A stretch of 64,000 nt of DNA from an uncultured Clostridia bacterium (GTDB lineage: Bacteria; Bacillota; Clostridia; Peptostreptococcales; Anaerovoracaceae). The notes under the pieces are model-generated. The model saw only the letters and a program-made list of their open reading frames with translations, ran no database searches and was not told the DNA's origin. Of the stretch, positions 8,712 to 17,744 are shown piece after piece (the stretch's first letter is position 1; the number at the start of each line of letters is the position of its first letter). A program made the translations under genes and the position numbers. The stretch lies in contig CALIYX010000030.1 in the NCBI GenBank assembly GCA_938049335.1, forward strand, positions 67,283 through 131,282, given 5' to 3'.

Positions 8712-9437
8712 ATGGCCAAGACACAAATTCTTGATAACATTTCTGAAAAGTCCCTAGCAAGCATATTTCCATGCTTTAATCCTATATACAGAAACTATAA
8801 TCGCGGTGAGTTAATCATGATGTATCAAAGCTCTCAGGCAGAGCCCAAGCAGATTGCTATTGTGAAATCAGGTCAAGCTAGGCTTGAGTTCCTCAACGAG
8901 TACGGTGACCTTTATGTGCTCGAGCGCTATAAGAGCGGTGATTTATTTGGTGAGCCTTTTTCCTTGCCACTTTCGGATTTTGAGTACATGGTTACTGCAG
9001 AAGAAGACTGCAGAGTTGTTTACTTAGATTACAAACATATAATAACGCCTTGTGAAAAGCTCTGCGAGCATCACAGCCAGATTATCAGCAATCTCTTTGT
9101 TATGTCTGCCCAAAGAGCACAGGAGTTATCTTTTCATCTTTCTATAGTTAAGCAGGGTAGCATTAGAAATAAGCTTCTCGCTTATCTTCAGTATGCGCGT
9201 ATGGCAAATAGAGTCGCTTCGGAAAATAAGCCGCCTACATCAACCAAGGAAGTACATGGCCTCAAAGTCTCGCTCAAGGATAAATCTAGCAACGAATTCT
9301 TCGAAATTCCGATGAGCCTAGCTGAGCTTGCGGAGTACATCTCAGTCGACCGCTCTGCAATGATGCGAGAAATAAAGTCAATGAAAAACGACGGCATCAT
9401 AGATAGCCGCCGCCGGGAATTTAAACTTTTGATATAG
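8712..9437 (+). CDS. Crp/Fnr family transcriptional regulator
   Basis: A 241-residue protein with an N-terminal cyclic-nucleotide-binding-like beta roll (about 20-120, including SGDLFGEP), a dimer helix, and a C-terminal winged helix (SLAELAEYISVDRSAMMREIKSM, about 201-223, then the wing). Cysteines at 21, 100, 114 and 118 are present but do not form the FNR iron-sulfur pattern I know. The gene has AGGAGG before its ATG and its own promoter and terminator. Divergence from the oxygen-reducing fusion/flavodiiron operon makes that operon the likely target, sensing redox or oxygen state; this is inference from position. Confidence 0.85.
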   Translation: MAKTQILDNISEKSLASIFPCFNPIYRNYNRGELIMMYQSSQAEPKQIAIVKSGQARLEFLNEYGDLYVLERYKSGDLFGEPFSLPLSDFEYMVTAEEDCRVVYLDYKHIITPCEKLCEHHSQIISNLFVMSAQRAQELSFHLSIVKQGSIRNKLLAYLQYARMANRVASENKPPTSTKEVHGLKVSLKDKSSNEFFEIPMSLAELAEYISVDRSAMMREIKSMKNDGIIDSRRREFKLLI

Positions 9438-9445
9438 TATGTTTA

Positions 9446-9476
9446 AACGTCACGCATGGTCTGCGTGGCGTTTTTA
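9446..9476 (+). terminator. Terminator of the Crp/Fnr gene, overlapping the scpB stop
   Basis: The stem CGTCACGCA / TGCGTGGCG has a 5-base loop and is followed by TTTTTA. The T-run runs into the scpB stop codon on the other strand, so the hairpin serves the convergent gene pair. Confidence 0.85.
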
Positions 9477-10049
9477 TACATCTATCTTCATCTGAAGATA
9501 TGATGAATCCTCATCTCTGTCGATTACGAAATCCTCGTGCTCCTCAAACTCCGGAAGCTCTTTGATATTCGTAAGTCCAAACTGCTTGAGGAAATTATCT
9601 GTCGTTGCATAAAGAATAGGTCTTCCAATTCCTTCTGATCTACCCTTTTCGCAAATCAAGTCCTTCTTCATGAGACCTTCTATAATTCTGTCACTCTTGA
9701 TTCCCCTGATTGAGTCGATTTCTGACCTAGTTACAGGTTGCTTATATGCCACAATAGCAAGCGTCTCTAGTGCAGCCTGAGTCAATTTCTTGGTCTTAAC
9801 TGGCCTGCAAAGTCTTTCTATTGCATCTGCATTTTCAGCTCTAGTTGCGAACTGGAAGGAATTTTTCACGCGTCTAATCATAATCCCGCGTCCCTCCTGC
9901 TCATACTCATTCATGAGCTCTAGAAAGCAATCTAACGCCTCTTCCTTTGTTATCTCTGCTGCATCAGCAGCATCCTTTACATCAAGAGGCTCTCCCCATA
10001 TATACATTAATGATTCAAGCGTTGACTTTGCTCTTTTTTTACTGTACAT
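9474..10049 (-). CDS. scpB: Segregation and condensation protein B
   Basis: ScpB is the winged-helix subunit that with ScpA and SMC forms the bacterial condensin loading complex. The 191-residue sequence has two winged-helix repeats; LTQAALETLAIVAYKQPVTRSEIDSIRG and GRPILYATTDNFLKQFGL are the family signatures. I use the ATG inside the scpA end, 7 bases after GGAGG, giving an 11-base overlap with scpA and therefore coupled translation. The C-terminus is acidic (EFEEHEDFVIDRDEDSS), as is usual. Confidence 0.95.
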   Translation of the reverse strand: MYSKKRAKSTLESLMYIWGEPLDVKDAADAAEITKEEALDCFLELMNEYEQEGRGIMIRRVKNSFQFATRAENADAIERLCRPVKTKKLTQAALETLAIVAYKQPVTRSEIDSIRGIKSDRIIEGLMKKDLICEKGRSEGIGRPILYATTDNFLKQFGLTNIKELPEFEEHEDFVIDRDEDSSYLQMKIDV

Positions 10050-10815
10050 CGATTGCCTCCTTACTCTCATCTATCCCTTCGGTGCTGATTGATATCTCAC
10101 CATACATCTTATCTTGCTCAGCTCTTATCTGCCTATCCTTCATCATCTGAAGGACTGAAGCAAAGGTCACAATCACATCGTACCTGCTTTTTTTGTTCGG
10201 TACCAGGTCCTTTAGCGATAGCCTTTTGATACCGCCTTTTATCGCATTTTTTATTTTGTCCTTGATGAAGCTTATGCGACTTTCTATAGACGCCTTCTCA
10301 CGTTCCACTTTTTGATAGTGAGACTTAACTACAGCTACGCGTTTTTCTCTCTCGAGGAATAGTTTAAATGTGCTAATGAAGCTTTCCATTGATAGATTGA
10401 GAACCTCATCTGGATTCTCAGTGTATATTGAAATATCCTCAGCAGGCTTTTCGTAAATCAGGCAGTTTTCCTCAAACCTTCTGCCAAGTTCATCCGACAT
10501 CTGTCTGAAGCGCTTGTACTCTAGGAGTCTTTCGACGAGCTCATTTCTTGGATCTTCTATAGTAGCATCTATACCCTCTTCGCTCATGCGTGGAAGAATC
10601 ATTCGTGATTTTATCTCTATCAAAGTTGCCGCAAGCACCATAAACTCAGCTGATACAGCAATATCAGCCTCCTTCATCTCATTCAGATATCCGACATACT
10701 GCTCTGTAATCTCAGAAATCTGAATATCGTATATGCTCATTTTGGCGCTTTCTATGAGGTAGACCAAAAGGTCAAAAGGTCCCTCAAAGCTCGACAATAC
10801 TACTTTATAACTCAT
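10039..10815 (-). CDS. scpA: Segregation and condensation protein A
   Basis: ScpA is the kleisin that bridges the SMC heads. The N-terminus FEGPFDLLVYLIESAKMSIYDIQISEIT is the conserved SMC-neck-binding region, followed by ATLIEIKSRMILP; the C-terminal winged helix (about 200-245, VTFASVLQMMKDR) binds the other SMC head. It has 258 residues, the normal length. The start codon overlaps the mtnA stop as TAATG. It is the fourth gene of a message that begins with queT. Confidence 0.95.
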   Translation of the reverse strand: MSYKVVLSSFEGPFDLLVYLIESAKMSIYDIQISEITEQYVGYLNEMKEADIAVSAEFMVLAATLIEIKSRMILPRMSEEGIDATIEDPRNELVERLLEYKRFRQMSDELGRRFEENCLIYEKPAEDISIYTENPDEVLNLSMESFISTFKLFLEREKRVAVVKSHYQKVEREKASIESRISFIKDKIKNAIKGGIKRLSLKDLVPNKKSRYDVIVTFASVLQMMKDRQIRAEQDKMYGEISISTEGIDESKEAIDVQ

Positions 10816-11900
10816 TACCCTCTCATAAGCCTCGCTAGGTTCTCCTTGTAGGGAGGTCTAACTATACCCTTTTCGGTTACTATAGCAGTTATATATTCTG
10901 CCTTTGTCACATCAAATGACGGATTATACGTCTTGATTCCACTTGGTGCCATATCCTTTTCGTACCACATCTTATAAATCTCATCCCCTTTGCGAAGCTC
11001 TATCGGAATGTCCTCTCCTGTCTCCGTCTCAAGATCTATTGTTGATGTAGGCACAAACATGTAAAACGGTATGCCATATTCCTTTGCCAAAATTGCAACT
11101 GCCGATGTTCCAATTTTGTTGGCTCCATCACCGTTTGCTGCAAGCCTATCGCAACCTACTACAACAGCATCTATCCAGCCGTTTTTCATGACTATTGATG
11201 CCATGTTATCGCAGATTAAAGTCACATCTATGCCAGCCTTATCTAGCTCCCAGGCTGTAAGCCTGGCCCCTTGAAGAAGCGGTCTAGTCTCATCAGCAAA
11301 AACCTTGAAATCATATCCCCTCTCGTGTCCTAGGTAAAGCGGCGAAAGGCAGGTTCCATACATGGCTGTTGCTATGGTCCCTGCATTGCAGTGGGTCAAT
11401 ATTCCCATGTTCTTATCTAGCAAGCTAAGCCCGTGTTCACCCATGGCCTTGCACGATGCGATATCCTCGTCCATGATAGCCTTTGCTTCTTGCGTCAAAG
11501 CTTCCTCTAGTTCTGATAGAGCAGTATCGCAAAGCAAAGATTCTTTGTCAAAATCATTTAGCTTTCTATCTAGCCTTTTCTGCATTCTTTTGATTGCCCA
11601 CTCTAGGTTTACTGCCGTAGGCCTTGAAGAAATCAGGTAATCGCCTATTTCCTTTGATAGTCCTAGGTACTCAGCTGCGCTGCCATTAAAGCTCTGTGCC
11701 TCTAGCTCTGTTCTTAGCGAAACCAAAAAACCAAAAGCCGAAGCAACGCCTATCGCAGGTGCTCCTCTAACTCTGAGCGAGTGAATAGCCTCCCAGACAT
11801 CCTCCTTGCATTTCAGCTCTATATAGCGTTCTTCTGCCGGAAGCAGGGTCTGGTCAAGTATATATAATTTTTTCTCCTTATATTCTATAGGTGAAATCAT
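10815..11900 (-). CDS. mtnA: S-methyl-5-thioribose-1-phosphate isomerase
   Basis: MtnA converts 5-methylthioribose-1-phosphate to methylthioribulose-1-phosphate in methionine salvage, and in some bacteria the 5-deoxyribose analogue. The motifs are RVRGAPAIGVASAFG, the catalytic cysteine in THCNAGTIAT (about residue 170), FADETRPLLQGARLTAWEL, and the catalytic aspartate in VVGCDRLAANGDGANKIGT. The length (361) is normal and separates it from the related eIF2B-alpha/ribose-1,5-bisphosphate isomerases. None of the other salvage genes (mtnK, mtnB, mtnN, mtnP) is in the window. It follows the VanX-like gene by 18 bases. Confidence 0.92.
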   Translation of the reverse strand: MISPIEYKEKKLYILDQTLLPAEERYIELKCKEDVWEAIHSLRVRGAPAIGVASAFGFLVSLRTELEAQSFNGSAAEYLGLSKEIGDYLISSRPTAVNLEWAIKRMQKRLDRKLNDFDKESLLCDTALSELEEALTQEAKAIMDEDIASCKAMGEHGLSLLDKNMGILTHCNAGTIATAMYGTCLSPLYLGHERGYDFKVFADETRPLLQGARLTAWELDKAGIDVTLICDNMASIVMKNGWIDAVVVGCDRLAANGDGANKIGTSAVAILAKEYGIPFYMFVPTSTIDLETETGEDIPIELRKGDEIYKMWYEKDMAPSGIKTYNPSFDVTKAEYITAIVTEKGIVRPPYKENLARLMRG

Positions 11901-11918
11901 AAGGTTCTATCTCCAAAA

Positions 11919-12554
11919 TTATATTCTGTAGTCAAGATATCTCGGATGTGGATTTTTGTTATCGTAGAAATGCCACCATTCTGTAGGCGATGCGCCAAAA
12001 CCGGCAGATTCCATCACCTTGCACATATATGCAGCATTCCTATATTCTTCAGTTTCTGGGTCGTTATTTTTTAGGGCCGCAATTTCTCTGAAATCATCAA
12101 AGCATGTCGGCATCTTAAGCTCGTTTCCCTCCATATCGGTAAGCGTTATATCGACGCACTGCCCATTCATATGAGTTGATCTGAAGCTAGTCATAGTCTC
12201 CATATCAGGAGGTCTCGCCACGAAATTATCGTCAGGATAAATCTCCCAGAAGCGCTTTTGCGCACTTATAGGTCTGTAGGCATCCCAAATTTTGACGCGG
12301 TAGCCATCCCTCTTAAATACATCTCTTGCCTCTATGAGCATCTTTAGGGTTTCTCTATCTATGTAGCATTCTGCCGATTCGTAGACCCTTTTACCTGTGA
12401 AGTTGTCTTCTGTAGCATATCTAAGCTCTATTATGAAGTCGTCATCGACATCTGTAAGCTTAACTAGATTGCCCGAATCACAGGTCTCGTTGGAGCTGTT
12501 AAAAGTCGTATCAGCCTTGTTTATTTCCTTCTGGTTTTGTTTCAAGTGACTCAT
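11919..12554 (-). CDS. D-Ala-D-Ala dipeptidase (VanX/DdpX family, peptidase M15D)
   Basis: Zinc D,D-dipeptidase family: KIWDAYRPISAQKRFWE near the middle, the zinc motif STHMNGQCVDITL (SxHxxGxxxD), and EWWHFY near the C-terminus with the catalytic Glu and the third zinc ligand His. There is no signal peptide, so the site is the cytoplasm, where it would split D-Ala-D-Ala for recycling or, in resistant strains, for vancomycin resistance. No vanH, vanA, vanR or vanS genes are nearby, so a recycling role is likelier. The start is uncertain: the ATG used has GGGAG almost touching it, while a TTG three codons later (12545) is better spaced. Both overlap the end of queT. Confidence 0.85.
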   Translation of the reverse strand: MSHLKQNQKEINKADTTFNSSNETCDSGNLVKLTDVDDDFIIELRYATEDNFTGKRVYESAECYIDRETLKMLIEARDVFKRDGYRVKIWDAYRPISAQKRFWEIYPDDNFVARPPDMETMTSFRSTHMNGQCVDITLTDMEGNELKMPTCFDDFREIAALKNNDPETEEYRNAAYMCKVMESAGFGASPTEWWHFYDNKNPHPRYLDYRI

Positions 12555-13032
12555 CTCCCAAAATGAATTTATTCTTTTGAAGAAGCTTGCCAAGTCCAAC
12601 GCCTAGTATGCAGCAAGAAACCACTTCTCCTGCACCAACTGTGAGCATCATAAACGGAATTGGTAGCGGAACAGAATATGCGTACTTTAGAACAAAAGGC
12701 ACTACTAGCATGTTCACTACAACTGGTGGAATGGATGCTATCAAAAGGCCCTTGCCTCTAAGCTTATAGCTTATTACCGCTGCTACAAGCGTAGCTAGGC
12801 TACCGAAGATAATATCTGGAATCACTGCACCTCCCAAGATGTTACCTATCAGGCAACCGATGAATACTCCAGGAATCGCTGCCGCTGTAAATACCGGCAT
12901 GATTGTTAGAGCTTCCGATACCCTGAGCTGAACCTGACCAAATGATATAGGTGCAAGCACAATGGTTAAAACCACATACACCGCAGCTATCATCGCGGCC
13001 TTTGTCACGAATAGTACTGTTTTGTTTTTCAT
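12511..13032 (-). CDS. queT: QueT family queuosine-precursor transporter
   Basis: A 173-residue membrane protein with about five to six hydrophobic helices, and FGQVQLRVSEALTIMP (about residues 31-46), the segment that marks QueT S components of ECF transporters. It probably imports preQ1 or preQ0 for queuosine tRNA modification using a shared ECF module. Support is strong because a preQ1 riboswitch lies directly in front of it, with the ribosome site inside the aptamer. The C-terminus overlaps the VanX-like gene by about 40 bases. Confidence 0.92.
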   Translation of the reverse strand: MKNKTVLFVTKAAMIAAVYVVLTIVLAPISFGQVQLRVSEALTIMPVFTAAAIPGVFIGCLIGNILGGAVIPDIIFGSLATLVAAVISYKLRGKGLLIASIPPVVVNMLVVPFVLKYAYSVPLPIPFMMLTVGAGEVVSCCILGVGLGKLLQKNKFILGDESLETKPEGNKQG

Positions 13033-13040
13033 ATTAAATT

Positions 13041-13084
13041 CTCCTTAGTTTTGTTTTACGAGTGGATGGTTTCGAACACTCGGG
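13041..13084 (-). ncRNA. preQ1-I riboswitch controlling queT
   Basis: The P1 stem CGAGTG / CACTCG encloses a loop holding GAAACC, followed by the A-rich tail TAAAACAAAACTAAGGAG, the standard compact preQ1-I arrangement. GG of the tail can pair with CC of the loop to form the pseudoknot. The tail contains the queT ribosome site (CTAAGGAG), so ligand should block translation. The expected transcription start is at its 5' edge. Confidence 0.85.
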
Positions 13085-13088
13085 CTAT

Positions 13089-13117
13089 ATTATATCATTT
13101 CTTGCTTAATCAGTAAA
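13089..13117 (-). promoter_or_regulatory. Promoter of the queT-scpB operon
   Basis: -35 TTTACT and -10 TATAAT are 17 bases apart. The predicted start lies at the first bases of the preQ1 riboswitch. Confidence 0.7.
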
Positions 13118-13123
13118 GAAGAC

Positions 13124-13189
13124 GCAAAAGCGAGCCTTTAATTTAAACTGAAGCCCGAAAGCTGGACAGTTTAATTAAGCGGCTCGCTT
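13124..13189 (-). terminator. Long terminator hairpin after the CWB2 surface-protein gene
   Basis: The outer stem AAGCGAGCC / GGCTCGCTT continues into AT-rich arms and an inner AGC/GCT stem. The T-run is short (CTTTTGCG), so efficiency is uncertain. Confidence 0.55.
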
Positions 13190-13223
13190 CGTATTTTGTT
13201 TAAACTTTGATTGTTTTTATGGA

Positions 13224-16200
13224 TTATCTACCCATTAAAACCTTTACGGCCTGATCGCTAACTGCTCTTGCTCCACCCATTACGATGCTTCTCTTTGCTC
13301 CAGTTTCCTTTACAAAGTCTGCAGCACCCTTTAGGTTGCTATCGTCGACAAGAAGTAGCGGCGCATTATTTGCCATAGCTGTAACTCCTGCTACGATTCC
13401 ATCTGCAAAGCCATTTCCGTTTGCGATAACAACAGTTGATGACTTCATATCAAAGAACTTCTTTGCAACCTGTACAGCAGTATCAAATCTATCAGTTCCA
13501 GCAATTCTTTCTGTACTTCTCATTGCTGTAAGTGCAGTCTGTACATTATCGCTTACTGATTTCTTTCCACCAACTATATAGAACTTTGCAGGATTTATTC
13601 CTCCGAGGAAGTCCTTCTGCTCAGCTGTTAGAGCATCATCTACTAGAAGAACTGGTCTTCCTGTTGCAGCTGCTGAAATAGCATCGGCAAATCCTAGACC
13701 TGAGCAAACCATGATTTCCTCATTGTTTACATTTGCTTCCTTTAGAACAGCAAGATTTGTTAGGAATCTGTCAGCACCTTCAATACGCTTAACATCGTAG
13801 TCTGAACCTAGGATAGTCTTTATCTCTTCAGGAAGAACTCTTCTTCCTCCGATTAGGTATACAGTTTTGCCCTTAGCTACATTCTTTCTGATGTAATCTA
13901 CAGTTCCCTGAACCTCTCCTACATCTGAAAGAAGAAGTGGTGCATTCTTAACCTTTGCAAGATATGCTGCTGATAGAGCATCCGGATAATTTGATCCGCA
14001 TGCTACTACTGCAGAATCAAACATATCTAGTCCAAGCTGTTTCTTAAGCGCATCAGCATTCTTATATGCTGTGTCATATCTGTCAGCACCCTGAACCCTT
14101 ACATCTTCTTCCTTAACCACTGGCTTTTCTTCGCCTTTTACAGTTATCTCTGCATAAGGTGCGATAAAGAAAGCGTGTGTATCTCCCTCTGCGAGAGATT
14201 CCATAACTGCAACATATTTACCTGGCTTACTTACTTTGAACTTTGCAAGACCATCTTTTCCAGTCTTAGTCTCTGCAACAACCTTGTTATTCTCGTCCTT
14301 GAGAACTACCTTTCCGCCCTCATATGGCTCACCCTCTTCGCTTGGTGGCACAAATGTGCTCATTCCATTTAGTTTAAGTGTGAACTCTTTGTCAGTTTCA
14401 GCTTCTAGCTTAACCTTATCAAAGCTCATGAATAGAGCATAGTAGTCTTTATCAAAGTACTTAAATATATTTAGTCTATCGCCATTTTCAAGAACGCTAT
14501 CGCTTGAAAGAGTTGTTGTAGATCTGTTGTTTATAAAGTAACCAACATCTGATGTCTTTTCACCGAACATCGCAAGAATCCATCCATTAGGAGCAGCCTC
14601 GAGATATTTCATTGGATCTGCCTCAAAATTAGCTCCATACATGTCGCGGTGAATCGCTACCATAGCATCTAGAATTGTAACCTTATCTGCGTAATCAGGT
14701 CCCTTTGTATAACCATACTTTTCAGCTTCATAAGGGCTTACCTCTAGCTCCATATAAGCCTTTGTATATGCATTTCTGTCAGCCTGAGCTAGTGCGAATA
14801 TCTTAATGCTAGGAGCTGCAGGCTTAATGTTTACCTCTGCGTAAGGTGCGATAAACTGCTTGCTTGCAGTTTCATCATCAGCTAGAGCCGTAACTGTTGC
14901 GCTGTACTTTCCAGCCTTTTCAACAGTAAGTTTTGCTACTCCGTCCTTATCTGTAACAGCTTCTGCTACTACATTTCCCTCTGTATCTTTAACAGCTACC
15001 TTTGCACCAGCATAGGCATCTTTCTTCTTGCTCCAGTCAGCAAGAGTCTTTTCACCCTTAAGAGATAGAGTGAACTCCTGAGCTGTTCTAGCCTCTACCT
15101 TCTTCTGATCAAAGCTCATGTATATAGCCTTGTAATCCTGGTTAAAGTATCTGTATATATTTAGAACATCGCCATTTTTTAAAACTGTTGTGTTTGCTAC
15201 AGTTCCCATACCAGTCTCATCAACTGGATACTGGTTGTTCACGTAATATCCGAGGTCACCTGTTGTAACACCGAATATCTTTGTTATAAATCCATTCTCT
15301 GGAACTACGAGATAGTTTTCTGGGTGTGCGTCAAAATCAGCACCATACATCTCGTGGTGAATTGCAACTAGGGCATCTAGGACAGTAGCTTTGTCGGCAA
15401 ATGCCTCCGCCTTAAAGTAGCCATGCTCTGCTGCTTCCTTAGGACTCACCTTGAGACCATCAAGTACCTTAGTATATGCATTGCTTTCGTTTTGAACAAT
15501 GGCTGAGATTGCGATAGGATTCTGCGCATCGTTTGCTTCCTTCATCGCAGCTTCAAGCGCCTTGATTGCAGCCTGAATCTTATCAGCATCTGCGCTAGCA
15601 TCGCTGCTTACTGCTTCTGCATCAGCGATAGCCTTCTGTAGCTTAACCTTTGTACCCTTAGCGTATTCACCAGCCTTATCGCCTTCGCTTATTGCCGCAA
15701 CGAGGTTCTTAGCTTCGTTTATCTTAGCATTTAGAACTTCCTTATTGTTGCTTCTCTCTCCGAGAACTGTAAGTTCTACAGATACTTCCTGCTTTGATAG
15801 CTTCTGAAGCTTAGCATTGTTTGGATATTTTTTTGCAAGATCTCCATATTTAGCACTGCTTAACCATGCTGAAACAGTAACCTTAGTATCCTGTGCCTGT
15901 CTTGTTACAAGGAGGTTTTGGTGAGTGATAACTGATTTGTTTGATGACTTGAATGTGTCATATCCGTTAGTCTCAGCTTCTACACTTGATTTGAAATAGC
16001 TTACTGGAACGATTCCTCTTCCAGTCTTTTCACCCATTGTGTAAACCCATACAGGATTTTCTCCATCAAAGTGGAACTCATAGAATGCGTGTAAGTCTTC
16101 CTTTACGGAGTCCTTGGATGCATTTGCTCTATCGTTGATTCCATCAAAGAAATGTTCCTTGGCATACTCCATTTCCTTGATTTCTGCATCAAGCTCTGCA

Positions 16201-17672
16201 TCTGTTATTACAGCAATCTTTAGCGGAATTTTCTTTGTTACAGTAACATCATCTCTCTTGAATGTAACAATAAGATTTACTGTTTTCTCGCCTGTCTGGA
16301 AGCGATCCACATTTGCTGCGTATCCGTTTACCTTGATTGCGTCATCGTCAGTGCTGTATGTAATTTCTTTATTTGCAAATACTAGCTTGTTGTCATCACC
16401 CTTAATCTTTGTATATCTTGGAAGCAGGATATTTCCAATTACATGATTAGGATCAAATTCACCATCTTCCTTGCTTACATATTTCAAAAGATCTGGCGTG
16501 ATGTACTTATCTAGCAAAGCCTGAAGTTCCTCTGCTGTAGGACCAGTCTTGCCACTTCCCTTTACAGTCAAAGTGAACTGCTTTGTTATCGTATCAAAAT
16601 CACCTGGCTTTTCGATGTTTGAGTTTAGAATACCACTATTAACACCTGTCTTTGCTGTTAGTGTGACTACTGTGTCCTGCTTAGGCTGCTTTACGACCGC
16701 CTTTTTAGGAGTGTTTAGACCAGCGTACTGGTTTGCATCCTGAATGCTTAGTACATCAGGGTTTGATGATTCCCATTTAGTATTTGACCAAGCTGTTGAA
16801 ACACTAGTGCCGTCAATCTGAGGAAGTGTCAAATCAGAAACTATATTGTTTTCTGCAGTATTTGAACCCTTAATAGTGTCAAATGTGATTCCATCAGAAA
16901 TTGCCTTTACCTTCTTGTTTACATGTGGAGCATCCCATCCTACCATTACAGTTCTTGCTACTGTCTTCTTCTCACCGTTGTAGCTAAACTCAAATGTACA
17001 AGATACATTTTCGTGGTTTATTCCATATGCAGCTGTCTTCTCTTTCTTAACAAAGCTTATTGTTCCATCGCTAGCGATTACAGACTCCTTATTAGAGCTT
17101 ATTACTTTTACTGTAACGCCTTCAGAATCTAGGTCAGTATATGACTTCATCTTCTCAATTGCTAAGTCTGCTGCGTTGTTTGTAACGCCGTATTTAGCTG
17201 ATAGAGCTCTGTACTCAGCCTTAAATTTATTTACAATAGGTGTAAGCTTGTCTACAGGTGCTGGCTGAGGTGTTACCTCAGCATTCTTCTTAAGAGTTAT
17301 TACCTTCTCAAACTCCTCCTGCTTGCCATCTGGAGTAAATTTCTCAGTCTTTGGCTCGTATCCATCCTTGGATACCTTAACTGTCGTCTTTCTGTTCACA
17401 TAGAGTTTGTACTTACCGCTTGCATCTGGGGTAACCTTAACGATTTCGGTTACAGTTTCCTCTGCAAGGTCATCGTAGCTTTCATCTAAGTACGACACCT
17501 CTAGCTTTGGATTTTCAACAGTTGCACCGCTCTCATCAACGACCTTAACGGTCATCTTTGGATAAAGCGTGTCCGCATGTGAATTCATAGGCAAAGCCAT
17601 GCTAGTCATAAGCATCGCCATAGTAAGTACGATTACGAGCAATTTGCTGCTCAGTCTCTTCACACTTTCCAT
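13224..17672 (-). CDS. Cell-wall-anchored protein: two transcobalamin-like (DUF4430) domains and three CWB2 repeats
   Basis: A secreted protein of 1482 residues. The signal peptide runs to about residue 33 (cut after SHA). Then come a Cna-B/carboxypeptidase-regulatory-like domain (35-115), Ig-like segments, a FIVAR helical repeat (642-712), two repeats of a DUF4430-like domain each followed by an Ig-like domain (about 716-945 and 950-1185; GYYVNN/GYFINN then LKNGDVLNIYRYF/LENGDRLNIFKYF), and three CWB2 repeats (from about 1194, 1294, 1387; VQGADRYDTA, IEGADRF, IAGTDRFDTA). CWB2 trios hold proteins to clostridial wall polymer. DUF4430 resembles the C-terminal domain of intrinsic factor/transcobalamin. 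A cobalamin riboswitch precedes it, so I infer surface capture of B12. The start is the ATG after GGGAG. Confidence 0.85.
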   Translation of the reverse strand: MESVKRLSSKLLVIVLTMAMLMTSMALPMNSHADTLYPKMTVKVVDESGATVENPKLEVSYLDESYDDLAEETVTEIVKVTPDASGKYKLYVNRKTTVKVSKDGYEPKTEKFTPDGKQEEFEKVITLKKNAEVTPQPAPVDKLTPIVNKFKAEYRALSAKYGVTNNAADLAIEKMKSYTDLDSEGVTVKVISSNKESVIASDGTISFVKKEKTAAYGINHENVSCTFEFSYNGEKKTVARTVMVGWDAPHVNKKVKAISDGITFDTIKGSNTAENNIVSDLTLPQIDGTSVSTAWSNTKWESSNPDVLSIQDANQYAGLNTPKKAVVKQPKQDTVVTLTAKTGVNSGILNSNIEKPGDFDTITKQFTLTVKGSGKTGPTAEELQALLDKYITPDLLKYVSKEDGEFDPNHVIGNILLPRYTKIKGDDNKLVFANKEITYSTDDDAIKVNGYAANVDRFQTGEKTVNLIVTFKRDDVTVTKKIPLKIAVITDAELDAEIKEMEYAKEHFFDGINDRANASKDSVKEDLHAFYEFHFDGENPVWVYTMGEKTGRGIVPVSYFKSSVEAETNGYDTFKSSNKSVITHQNLLVTRQAQDTKVTVSAWLSSAKYGDLAKKYPNNAKLQKLSKQEVSVELTVLGERSNNKEVLNAKINEAKNLVAAISEGDKAGEYAKGTKVKLQKAIADAEAVSSDASADADKIQAAIKALEAAMKEANDAQNPIAISAIVQNESNAYTKVLDGLKVSPKEAAEHGYFKAEAFADKATVLDALVAIHHEMYGADFDAHPENYLVVPENGFITKIFGVTTGDLGYYVNNQYPVDETGMGTVANTTVLKNGDVLNIYRYFNQDYKAIYMSFDQKKVEARTAQEFTLSLKGEKTLADWSKKKDAYAGAKVAVKDTEGNVVAEAVTDKDGVAKLTVEKAGKYSATVTALADDETASKQFIAPYAEVNIKPAAPSIKIFALAQADRNAYTKAYMELEVSPYEAEKYGYTKGPDYADKVTILDAMVAIHRDMYGANFEADPMKYLEAAPNGWILAMFGEKTSDVGYFINNRSTTTLSSDSVLENGDRLNIFKYFDKDYYALFMSFDKVKLEAETDKEFTLKLNGMSTFVPPSEEGEPYEGGKVVLKDENNKVVAETKTGKDGLAKFKVSKPGKYVAVMESLAEGDTHAFFIAPYAEITVKGEEKPVVKEEDVRVQGADRYDTAYKNADALKKQLGLDMFDSAVVACGSNYPDALSAAYLAKVKNAPLLLSDVGEVQGTVDYIRKNVAKGKTVYLIGGRRVLPEEIKTILGSDYDVKRIEGADRFLTNLAVLKEANVNNEEIMVCSGLGFADAISAAATGRPVLLVDDALTAEQKDFLGGINPAKFYIVGGKKSVSDNVQTALTAMRSTERIAGTDRFDTAVQVAKKFFDMKSSTVVIANGNGFADGIVAGVTAMANNAPLLLVDDSNLKGAADFVKETGAKRSIVMGGARAVSDQAVKVLMGR

Positions 17673-17702
17673 TTTCTCTCCCTTCAATAAATAAAAAAAA
17701 GC

Positions 17703-17736
17703 CTAAAAAAATGGGCTGTGAAATATCACAGCCCGT
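17703..17736 (-). terminator. Terminator of the cobalamin riboswitch, upstream of the surface-protein gene
   Basis: The stem GGGCTGTG / CACAGCCC has a 6-base loop and is followed by ATTTTTTTA, 31 bases before the start codon. It is the expression platform: ligand-bound RNA should end here. Confidence 0.88.
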
Positions 17737-17744
17737 TTTTCCAT

